Assembly (NCBI GenBank): GCA_945917385.1
Contig: CAMEHJ010000015.1
Span: forward strand, 1-11,474
DNA: 11,474 nt
Source of the DNA: an uncultured bacterium
Lineage (GTDB): Bacteria; Bacillota_A; Clostridia; Oscillospirales; Oscillospiraceae
Direction of reading: 5' to 3'
In this document: positions 6,184 through 11,474 of the stretch, in pieces
Layout: each line of letters begins with the position of its first letter
How positions within the stretch are numbered: the stretch's first letter is position 1
Position numbers and translations under genes: made by a program
Notes under the pieces: model-generated
The model's database searches: none
What the model saw: only the letters and a program-made list of their open reading frames with translations
Told to the model about the DNA's origin: nothing

Positions 6184-9100
6184 TTATTTTTTGCGTTTTT
6201 TGATTATCACGAACACTGCCGCGGCAGCGCACACGGCGCTCACGCCCAGGAGAGATGCCCACAGCACAAGATTGCTTGAGTCACCGGTGTCAACGCTGGC
6301 GCTCGGTCTTGCGGTCTGTATGGGACGCGGTGTGGCGCTCGGTCTGGGGGTGGGAGAGACGGACGGGATGGGTGACGCGGAGGGAGAGGGCGACGGGGAT
6401 TCGACCGGGCTGAGACTGCTCCACACCGCGGTGAACACGCTGGCGCGCTCAATGGCAACGGTATCGCCGGGGGCGTAGCTCTTTGTGCCGAGCTTCCACG
6501 AACTGAAGGTGTAGTTATCCCTTGTCGGCGCTTTTTCAAGAGTTACGGTACTGCCCTTGCGCACCTCTATAATGCCGTAGTAGCCGGACTCTGCGCCCGT
6601 GCCGCCCGCAAGGTTGTAGGTGTACTTGACGGTGTCATAGGGGTAATAGAGCTTGAGCACCAAGCTGCCGTCGGCCAAAACCGTGCCGGAGGGGACGGTC
6701 CCGTCAACAGAGGCGTCGACATGGTGGTCGGCAAAGCTCAAGGGAGCGGCTGTGACGACGGAGCCGCGGGGCGCGGATTTTGCCTCCGTTTTTTCAAGCG
6801 TGTACTGCGCATTGCCCTCGGCATCCCGCTCCACGGCTTCGATATAATGCTCCACGGTGTAGTTTGCACTTTCGGAGGTCTGCCACTTGGCGTAGAGGGT
6901 CATGCTCGCCGTGACGGGCGTATCAAAGCTGAAAGCGGTCTTGCAGTCTGCGTCCGTGTACCAGCCCATGAAGTCATAGCCCGGCGCGGTGGGCGCTTCC
7001 GGCTCCGACGCCGTTTCGCCGTGTAAAACAAGCTGCACTTCGGGCGCTTCACCGTGGCCGTTTGCGTCAAAGCTGACGGAATACTGCTCGGAGAGCAGCC
7101 AGAGCGCGTTCTCGGCAGGGAGAGAATCCGGCTTCGCGCCGGAGTCAAACCGGCAGAGGACATGGCGCGCGGTACCGGAGAGGGTGACGGTGTTGCCGCT
7201 TGACCAATCGGATGCTGCGGCGCGGTCTGCGTTTTCAAACGCCGTGAAGCGGACGTAATTGAGGGTGTCGATCGTGACGATGTGTTTCGAGTCAAAGCTG
7301 AGGGAGACACCGTTGTCATTCAGGCTCGCCCCGCCCGCGTTTATGCAGGCAAAGAGCGCGGCATTTTCGGCCGCAGGCGCCGAGATGGAGCCGAGATTTA
7401 CGCGGCAGTTTCGGATTTCGGATGCAAGCTCCGAAGCACTCAGACTGTACGCAAAGCCGCCGCCGGCGCTGTTTGCGAGGCCAACGTCGTCCGCACGGGC
7501 AGCGCTTGCGAGAATCGCGTTTGCCGAAACCGTACATCCGTCGCACATGACGCAGACGCCGGACGAGTTTTCACGGCTTGGAATTGCAAACACGGTGAAG
7601 CCCGCGGAGACAGCCGTTTTGCCGTAGGCGGAGATGTCGCCAGTGAGAGTGACGGTACAGTCCTTAAAGCGGCTGTACCCGTTGTAGGCAAAGCCTGCGG
7701 CGGAGGCGAGCGAGCTTTCGGACTCGGAGAGAATATTGCCCGCGTTCACCGAACAGGAGATAAGTTCAAAATCGGGCGTGGGGGCGAGATCATAGGTGGC
7801 AGAATCGGACGCAGTCTCCAACTCGTTCACCATGAAGCCGACCGCGACCGCGTCATTTACCGCGTGGGCGTATATCGTGCCGCCGACGGTCACGGAGGTG
7901 CCGTTCCACGCACTCGTGGGGTCCGACCAGTAGACGCCGCCGCTTGAAACGACACGGACAGGGGCAAAAGCGGCGCTGTAATTGAGCGCCGAGACGTTGC
8001 CGCCAACCTTAACGGTGTTCGCGCCATCGCCCGGAGCGCACCTGTACGCGAGGGCGCAGGCGGTGATGCCCGACTCCGAGACGGAGAGGGCGTCGGTTGT
8101 TTCAGCGATGCTGTCCTCGGCCACAATGCTGCCCTTTACATCGACCGCGCAGAAGCTGATACTGCTCAGCATATAGCCAAGCCCGTAAGCGCCGACGGAG
8201 GCGGCGCCGCCGGGGGCGCGCACGGCGTGAATGTCCGTGCCGACAAGCACCGACACCTCCTCAAGCGCGGCGGAGACGCCGGCATAACCGGAGACAGCGC
8301 CGGACGCGCAGACGACGCCGTCTTCAAGTGCGTATGTACTGACGGCTGAGATCACGCCCGCGCTCACGCCGATGTTACAGAGCGAGACGGAACTGTTTTC
8401 ACCCGCGATGTCGTTATATATTCCCGATGCCAGAAGATACTGATTGCTCTTGCCCTCGGCAGAGCCAATCATGCCCGCGCAGGTAATTTGAAGATTTTCG
8501 GCGTTTACCTCGCCGCCTGCGGCACAATAGCCGAAAAGTCCGGAGGCATAGGCGAGAGAACCGCTTTCGGTGAAAAGAATGTTTCCGCCGACGGTGACGT
8601 TCACGGCGATGATGTCCGCAAAGACAGCTTCCGCAGCAAGCGGTGCGCCGAGGACATCGCCCTCAAAGACGAGATTAAAATTATAGAGTCCGGCCGGCGC
8701 TTCCGCGCTTTCGCCGAGAGACGCAAAAAGAGAGGGGGAAGAACCGCTAATGCGGATCGTCTTGCCGTTGCCGTTAAGCTGTCCCGCAAAGCAGGAGTTT
8801 GCGGGGATATCTGTTGATGAAAGAGTGATGTCGGAGGTGAGACTGTACTGCCTGCCCACTGTGTCAGTGGAAGAGAGCAGGGCAATAAGCGCGTCGGCAT
8901 CCGCAATGTCGGTCACATCGGCGCCCTCATCTGTGCCGCGAAATGCGGACGAGACGGCGCTGCCGAGCGCTGAGAGTGACGCCGAGACGGACACGTATTC
9001 CTCCTCGCCTATTTCCCCGGAAAGGAGAAGCGCGTCAAGCTCACCGTAAATGGCGTCTATTTCGGCGTTAAGCGCCTCAAGCTCCTCTGCCGTCATGCCC

Positions 9101-9396
9101 GAAAGAGTGTCTGCGGAGGGGAGATCTTCTATCCGTGCAAGGAGAGCTTCACGCCGTGTCGGTTCTGTCCCGCCTTCGTCCTCACCCTCATTGTCGGGCG
9201 AGGGTACGGGGGAAGGCTCAACAGAACTTTCGGGCACGGGGGTGGACGAAGGTTTGGCCGAGGTTTCGGGCACGTCGGACACGGTCGGCGTCTCCCCATC
9301 GTCCGCGTAGGCGCAGAGCACACCCGGCGACACTGCGGAAACACAGAGTACCAAACTCAAAATTACAGATATTATTTTCGGATATACGCTGTTCAT
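6184..9396 (-). CDS. Large cell-surface protein with beta-solenoid repeats, InlB-type repeat and C-terminal anchor
   Basis: This is a secreted protein of about 1,070 residues; residue numbers below count from an upstream in-frame TTG at 9429. In order: signal peptide (12-42, cleavage near AYA); Pro/Ser/Glu linker; helical Glu/Leu-rich segment (91-160); a beta-helix entry motif (YSLTSDITL at 196 to LNGNGKTIRI at 218); eleven degenerate repeats of about 40 residues (276-690); a Listeria-Bacteroides (InlB B) repeat (783-849, ending ASMTLYAKW); a MucBP-like segment (855-932); a second InlB-like segment (935-1003); a Ser/Pro stalk; VDTGD (1046-1050), a hydrophobic span and KKRKK. The tail is a sorting-type signal without a canonical LPxTG. 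Start choice is uncertain: AGGAG (9411-9415) is 14 bases before the ATG at 9396 but only two before the ATG at 9408. It is probably an adhesin; no catalytic motif was seen. Confidence 0.8.
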   Translation of the reverse strand: MNSVYPKIISVILSLVLCVSAVSPGVLCAYADDGETPTVSDVPETSAKPSSTPVPESSVEPSPVPSPDNEGEDEGGTEPTRREALLARIEDLPSADTLSGMTAEELEALNAEIDAIYGELDALLLSGEIGEEEYVSVSASLSALGSAVSSAFRGTDEGADVTDIADADALIALLSSTDTVGRQYSLTSDITLSSTDIPANSCFAGQLNGNGKTIRISGSSPSLFASLGESAEAPAGLYNFNLVFEGDVLGAPLAAEAVFADIIAVNVTVGGNILFTESGSLAYASGLFGYCAAGGEVNAENLQITCAGMIGSAEGKSNQYLLASGIYNDIAGENSSVSLCNIGVSAGVISAVSTYALEDGVVCASGAVSGYAGVSAALEEVSVLVGTDIHAVRAPGGAASVGAYGLGYMLSSISFCAVDVKGSIVAEDSIAETTDALSVSESGITACALAYRCAPGDGANTVKVGGNVSALNYSAAFAPVRVVSSGGVYWSDPTSAWNGTSVTVGGTIYAHAVNDAVAVGFMVNELETASDSATYDLAPTPDFELISCSVNAGNILSESESSLASAAGFAYNGYSRFKDCTVTLTGDISAYGKTAVSAGFTVFAIPSRENSSGVCVMCDGCTVSANAILASAARADDVGLANSAGGGFAYSLSASELASEIRNCRVNLGSISAPAAENAALFACINAGGASLNDNGVSLSFDSKHIVTIDTLNYVRFTAFENADRAAASDWSSGNTVTLSGTARHVLCRFDSGAKPDSLPAENALWLLSEQYSVSFDANGHGEAPEVQLVLHGETASEPEAPTAPGYDFMGWYTDADCKTAFSFDTPVTASMTLYAKWQTSESANYTVEHYIEAVERDAEGNAQYTLEKTEAKSAPRGSVVTAAPLSFADHHVDASVDGTVPSGTVLADGSLVLKLYYPYDTVKYTYNLAGGTGAESGYYGIIEVRKGSTVTLEKAPTRDNYTFSSWKLGTKSYAPGDTVAIERASVFTAVWSSLSPVESPSPSPSASPIPSVSPTPRPSATPRPIQTARPSASVDTGDSSNLVLWASLLGVSAVCAAAAVFVIIKKRKK
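7377..8605 (-). repeat. Eleven degenerate ~40-residue repeats inside the surface protein
   Basis: Each repeat carries a strand motif of the form x-x-V-x-h-(x)-G-x-I-x-A, at residues 276, 313, 351, 392, 427, 471, 511, 559, 591, 632 and 675 (TTG numbering); the intervals are 32-48, averaging about 40. Examples are VTVGGNI, VTVGGTI, VTLTGDI and VNLGSI. A second motif, ASGLFGYC / ASGIYNDI / SAGFTVFA / GGGFAYSL, follows about 20 residues later. Six repeats begin with Cys at the same position (351, 427, 559, 591, 632, 675). This periodicity fits a right-handed beta-solenoid. Confidence 0.65.
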
Positions 9397-9459
9397 TATA
9401 AACTTCATCGCTCCTGTCATGCTGCGCAAAAAGCGGCTTGAGAAAACATAGCCCTTTAC

Positions 9460-9487
9460 AGTCTATCACAATATGTAGTGCAGTCAA
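9460..9487 (-). promoter_or_regulatory. Putative promoter of the surface-protein gene
   Basis: On the minus strand TTGACT (9487-9482) and TAGACT (9465-9460) are separated by 16 bases, placing transcription start near 9453, about 55 bases before the chosen ATG. Both hexamers lie within an 18-base direct repeat of period 22 (9459-9476 and 9481-9498, 14 of 18 identical), which could hold regulator sites. Confidence 0.5.
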
Positions 9488-9500
9488 CATCAATATGTTT

Positions 9501-9533
9501 ACATATCCATGACGAATTACGCCATGGATATGT
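9501..9533 (-). other. 14-bp RNA hairpin downstream of the coat genes
   Basis: Minus-strand ACATATCCATGGCG (9533-9520), loop TAATT and CGTCATGGATATGT (9514-9501) form a 14-bp stem with one G-U pair. On the plus strand that pair becomes an A-C mismatch, suggesting that the minus-strand RNA is the functional form. It begins 24 bases after the coat gene stop. No U-tract follows, so it may mark a 3' end or processing site; the outer 11-bp perfect inverted repeat could also be a DNA operator just upstream of the surface-protein promoter. Confidence 0.55.
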
Positions 9534-9556
9534 TTCGGGTCAATTTCTAATTTTAA

Positions 9557-9808
9557 TTAATAGTTGGTGCTTGAAAACTTGTTTTTGACCTGCTGGAGCT
9601 TCTGAGGCTGAACCTGTTCGCCGGTATACCAGCCGCGGTCGGACATCTGCTTGTAAACGGCGCTCTGCATACAGAGAGTGTCGTTCAGGGCGTTATTGAA
9701 AACGGTGTGGACGTTCGGCGTGCCGGACTCGATTGAGCCGTGCAGGAAAAGGTCGCAGGCGTTTTTCGTGGTGAGGAGGATACCCTCAAATATTTCTCTG
9801 TCGTTCAT
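9557..9808 (-). CDS. CotF-family spore coat protein
   Basis: This is an 83-residue soluble protein. The helical segments REIFEGILLTTKNACDLFLH (4-23), IESGTPNVHTVFNNALNDTL (26-45) and MSDRGWYTGEQVQPQKL (55-71) match the CotF-like coat family, in which a short four-helix core ends with the GWY motif. Such proteins assemble in the outer layers of the spore in Bacillus and Clostridia. AGGAGG (9816-9821) lies seven bases before the ATG and overlaps the stop codon of the upstream small gene, so the two are translated together. It is the second gene of a two-gene unit. The family call rests on pattern recognition; length and motif agree. Confidence 0.75.
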   Translation of the reverse strand: MNDREIFEGILLTTKNACDLFLHGSIESGTPNVHTVFNNALNDTLCMQSAVYKQMSDRGWYTGEQVQPQKLQQVKNKFSSTNY

Positions 9809-9820
9809 GCCAAAACCTCC

Positions 9821-9994
9821 TTAAACAAGACCGTAAAAGTCGTTGAACAGCTTGCGGCTGCTGTTTACGAGGTCTTCTGCCTGACGGCGCAGAACGGGGT
9901 CAGTGAGCTGGGCGGCGGCGGTACTGCACTGGTTTATCATAAACCGGGTGTGACCGAGCGCGTCTTCGATATAGAGTAATTCTTTGGGACTCAT
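9821..9994 (-). CDS. Small spore-coat-associated protein, partner of the CotF-type gene
   Basis: This 57-residue protein starts MSPKELLYIEDALGHTRFMI and ends RKLFNDFYGLV. It is predicted to be all-helical and charged, with no signal peptide or membrane segment. The YIEDALGH string followed by a Cys and the aromatic end FNDFYGLV is, as I recall, typical of short proteins encoded directly before CotF-family genes in Clostridia. AAAGGA (10005-10010) is ten bases before the ATG. Its stop codon TAA runs straight into GGAGG, the ribosome binding site of the next gene, which indicates translational coupling. Expression is presumably sporulation-specific, but I cannot assign a sporulation sigma promoter in 9995-10090 with confidence. 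Confidence 0.75.
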   Translation of the reverse strand: MSPKELLYIEDALGHTRFMINQCSTAAAQLTDPVLRRQAEDLVNSSRKLFNDFYGLV

Positions 9995-10033
9995 TTCCGA
10001 TTTTCCTTTCTTTTTTGCTGCCGTGTTGTCGGC

Positions 10034-10050
10034 GCAGATTTAGTATCTGC
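10034..10050. other. Small inverted repeat upstream of the coat genes
   Basis: GCAGAT (10034-10039) and ATCTGC (10045-10050) surround a five-base loop, with CGG/CCG outside across a one-base bulge. It lies about 40-56 bases before the small coat gene ATG. No U-tract follows on either strand. It may be a leader hairpin or operator. Confidence 0.3.
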
Positions 10051-10093
10051 CGAAAAATCTGTCGTAAACGAGACAAAAGTTAACAAATAACGG

Positions 10094-10122
10094 TTGGCAA
10101 GTCAGGGTGCTTGTGCTAAAAT
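10094..10122 (+). promoter_or_regulatory. Promoter of the small membrane-protein gene
   Basis: TTGGCA (10094-10099) and TAAAAT (10117-10122) are separated by 17 bases, with TGC just before the -10 (extended -10). Transcription should start near 10129, immediately before the GGAGG site. This is a near-consensus sigma-A promoter. Confidence 0.75.
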
Positions 10123-10147
10123 TTTAAAAAAATTACGGAGGAAAACC

Positions 10148-10432
10148 ATGAAGCTTGTTTTGGGCCTGCTTGTCGGGCTTGTTTGGGGCGGTCTGTTCGC
10201 CGCGCTGAGCTGTTTTATCAGCATCAGAGCCATCAGGAAAAACGGGGAGAAGGCGATGATGAATTCAAACCTCGCCCGCATTGCGATAGACTTAGCGGCG
10301 CTTGCGATACCGGTACTGCTGAGAAGCTATCTGCCGTTTCGAGTGGAGATGGTGCTCGTCGGGACTGCGGCGGCGCTCGGCCTTGCGCTCGTGTGGTTTG
10401 CGTTTCAGGTCGCATCGGGAAAAATCAAATAA
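10148..10432 (+). CDS. Small polytopic membrane protein, function unknown
   Basis: This is a 94-residue hydrophobic protein. GGAGG (10137-10141), six bases before the ATG, and a promoter whose start site is near 10129 favour this start over an in-frame one at 10094. Hydrophobic segments lie at residues 2-26, about 44-58 and 67-89. A basic loop, RAIRKNGEKAMMNSNLAR (27-44), follows the first segment, placing the loop in the cytoplasm. The layout faintly resembles ATP synthase subunit I (AtpI-like), but no ATP synthase genes lie next to it and no diagnostic residue is visible, so I do not assign that function. The gene is monocistronic, divergent from the coat pair, and ends six bases before a strong terminator. 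Confidence 0.7.
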   Translation: MKLVLGLLVGLVWGGLFAALSCFISIRAIRKNGEKAMMNSNLARIAIDLAALAIPVLLRSYLPFRVEMVLVGTAAALGLALVWFAFQVASGKIK

Positions 10433-10437
10433 AAAAT

Positions 10438-10469
10438 GCCTGAGCCGAAATCAAACGGCTCAGGCTTTT
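10438..10469. terminator. Rho-independent terminator, first copy of the repeated hairpin
   Basis: GCCTGAGCCG (10438-10447), an eight-base loop and CGGCTCAGGC (10456-10465) form a perfect 10-bp stem followed by TTTT and preceded by A6. It ends the membrane-protein transcript. Further copies stand at 10727-10754 (one arm carries a G-to-A change) and 11015-11042 (perfect). Confidence 0.85.
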
Positions 10470-11014
10470 GATACGGTCAAAACCCTGCTTTGCTCCAAAA
10501 ACAAAGGAACGGCACGCAGGCCGTTCCCTACGAAAAATTTTTGGTTTGGCTGCAGGGAACGTTCAATGTTTCGTTCCTTTGCGTAAGAGCGCAGTGAGGC
10601 AAAAAACGGAACGCGCAGGCGGAGTAAAGCCCTCTCAGTCAGCTTCGCTGACAGCTCTCCCAGAGGGAGAGCCAAGTAGGGTATCTTGTCCTTTCAGAGA
10701 AAAAAGTTCTTTGTCAGCCTGAAAAAGCCTGAGCCGAAATCAAACGACTCAGGCTTTTGATACGGTCAAAACCCTGCTTTGCTCCAAAAACAAAGGAACG
10801 GCACGCAGGCCGTTCCCTACGAAAAATTTTTGGTTTGGCTGCAGGGAACGTTCAATGTTTCGTTCCTTTGCGTAAGAGCGCAGTGAGGCAAAAAACGGAA
10901 CGCGCAGGCGGAGTAAAGCCCTCTCAGTCAGCTTCGCTGACAGCTCTCCCAGAGGGAGAGCCAAGTAGGGTATCTTGTCCTTTCAGAGAAAAAGTTCTTT
11001 GTCAGCCTGAAAAA
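10438..11014. repeat. Tandem direct duplication of a 289-bp non-coding unit
   Basis: Unit 1 (10438-10726, 289 bp) and unit 2 (10727-11014, 288 bp) are the same except for one substitution (G at 10457, A at 10746) and one base in an A-run near the end. Each unit starts with the GCCTGAGCCG hairpin and holds further hairpins; in unit 1 they are GGAACGGC/GCCGTTCC (10506-10527), GGAACG/CGTTCC (10556-10577), GTCAGC/GCTGAC (10638-10652) and GCTCTCCC/GGGAGAGC (10654-10672). A third hairpin alone closes the array. The identical 71-codon minus-strand frames in both units are not credible genes. From memory, the CCCTCTCAGTCAGC...GGGAGAGCC portion resembles dispersed intergenic elements of gut Oscillospiraceae; a genome search is needed to confirm this. 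Confidence 0.9.
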
Positions 11015-11046
11015 GCCTGAGCCGAAATCAAACGGCTCAGGCTTTT
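11012..11046. terminator. Bidirectional terminator, third copy of the repeated hairpin
   Basis: A perfect 10-bp stem (11015-11024 with 11033-11042) is followed by TTTT on the plus strand and by TTTTTC on the minus strand. It lies seven bases beyond the GtrA-type stop codon (11053) and should terminate that minus-strand transcript. Confidence 0.8.
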
Positions 11047-11052
11047 ATATGT

Positions 11053-11474
11053 TTATGACTTTTTTCTGAAAACGAACAGCTTGCTGAAAACATAGTTGCC
11101 GACGATGACGAGTACCGCCGAGATGACGGTTGCGACATAGAGATTCATGCCGAGGCGGACAAGTATCTGCATGACGACAATGTCAAGAAGCAAGGTCGCA
11201 ACACGGGAGGCGACAAAGCCGGAGGCCTCGGCAAGGATGTGAGGATTCTTGCTCTGAAACACCCAGCGGCGGTTCATAGGATACGCGGCGGCGACACCGG
11301 CGACCCAGTTGACGACGCTGAGAATAAAGTTCTGCACGGAGGTCGGATGCGCGGTGCCGGCGTAGAAGATGATATTGAACAAAAACTTCGCGCCCCAGGA
11401 AATGACCGTGGTCAGACCGCCAACAATAAGATAGACAATTATCTCACGGTACTTTATCAGCAGAGCCTTGATTT
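11053..11474 (-). CDS. GtrA-family membrane protein (5' end outside window)
   Basis: 139 codons are visible; the frame stays open to the window edge and I see no convincing start, so the gene is partial at its N-terminus. The visible protein has the four hydrophobic segments of the GtrA family, small proteins implicated in moving polyprenyl-linked sugars across the membrane or in cell-surface polysaccharide synthesis. Family signatures are KYREIIVYLIVGGLTTV near the visible N-terminus, NWVAGVAAAYPMNRRWVF in the middle and NYVFSKLFVFRKK at the C-terminus. An internal TTG at 11382 would cut off the first membrane segment and lacks a ribosome binding site, so it is not the start. The gene converges on the repeat array and the small membrane-protein gene. 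Partner glycosyltransferase genes, if any, would be beyond the window. Confidence 0.85.
   Translation of the reverse strand, partial: IKALLIKYREIIVYLIVGGLTTVISWGAKFLFNIIFYAGTAHPTSVQNFILSVVNWVAGVAAAYPMNRRWVFQSKNPHILAEASGFVASRVATLLLDIVVMQILVRLGMNLYVATVISAVLVIVGNYVFSKLFVFRKKS

Noticed and set aside
9397..9429. Start of the surface protein at the upstream TTG (9429) or at ATG 9420 or 9408
   Set aside because: No ribosome binding site precedes 9429 or 9420, and AGGAG lies only two bases before 9408. The ATG at 9396 gives a normal signal peptide, although its spacing of 14 is long.
10460..10964. Two identical 71-codon minus-strand ORFs in the repeat units
   Set aside because: They run through several palindromes, lack a ribosome binding site, and their identity reflects the DNA duplication rather than protein selection.
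10438..11042. CRISPR array or insertion sequence at the right end
   Set aside because: There are only two long units rather than short repeats with unique spacers. No transposase frame or terminal inverted repeats bound the region.

Overview
The window looks like chromosomal DNA of an anaerobic, spore-forming, Gram-positive Clostridia member, probably of the Oscillospiraceae type. The evidence is strong AGGAGG-type ribosome binding sites, sigma-A-like promoters, a lipoprotein binding protein, an LCP cell-wall enzyme, a surface protein with a C-terminal sorting-like signal, a CotF-type spore coat pair, and compact hairpin-rich intergenic repeats. Coding DNA is fairly GC-rich and the leaders are AT-rich. 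No phage, insertion-sequence, CRISPR, rRNA or tRNA sequence was seen.

Layout. (1) 1-1660: a monocistronic GntP-family permease (+) behind an AT-rich promoter with a perfect palindrome in its spacer, closed by a bidirectional terminator. (2) 1670-4665 (-): a three-gene ABC import operon (lipoprotein binding protein, permease, ATPase) of the family usually annotated as tryptophan/tyrosine transport. (3) 4844-6130 (+): a LytR-CpsA-Psr protein divergent from that operon, converging through a 16-bp hairpin on (4) 6184-9396 (-): a secreted surface protein of about 1,070 residues with a beta-solenoid repeat region, an InlB-type repeat and a C-terminal anchor. (5) 9557-9994 (-): two small spore-coat-type genes, one only 57 codons. 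(6) 10148-10432 (+): a 94-residue membrane protein. (7) 10438-11042: a 289-bp unit duplicated in tandem and bounded by three copies of one hairpin. (8) 11053-11474 (-): the 3' part of a GtrA-family gene that runs off the window.

The most notable system is the leader of the ABC operon. Between an extended -10 promoter and the binding-protein gene lies a 25-codon ORF with its own GGAGG site. Seven of its nine codons 8-16 encode Tyr or Phe. It is followed by a strong intrinsic terminator. A stretch near the end of the leader ORF is complementary to the first arm of the terminator, and an earlier stretch containing two Tyr codons can pair with the sequence between. This is the full layout of a ribosome-stalling transcription attenuator responding to aromatic amino acids. 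It suggests the transporter imports tyrosine and/or phenylalanine, since the leader has no Trp codon. Leader-peptide attenuation is less expected than a T-box in this group.

Secondary points are the ATATGT-box cluster and 14-bp RNA hairpin before the surface-protein gene, the roughly 40-residue repeat with an in-register cysteine in the surface protein, and the near-identical tandem duplication at the right end.
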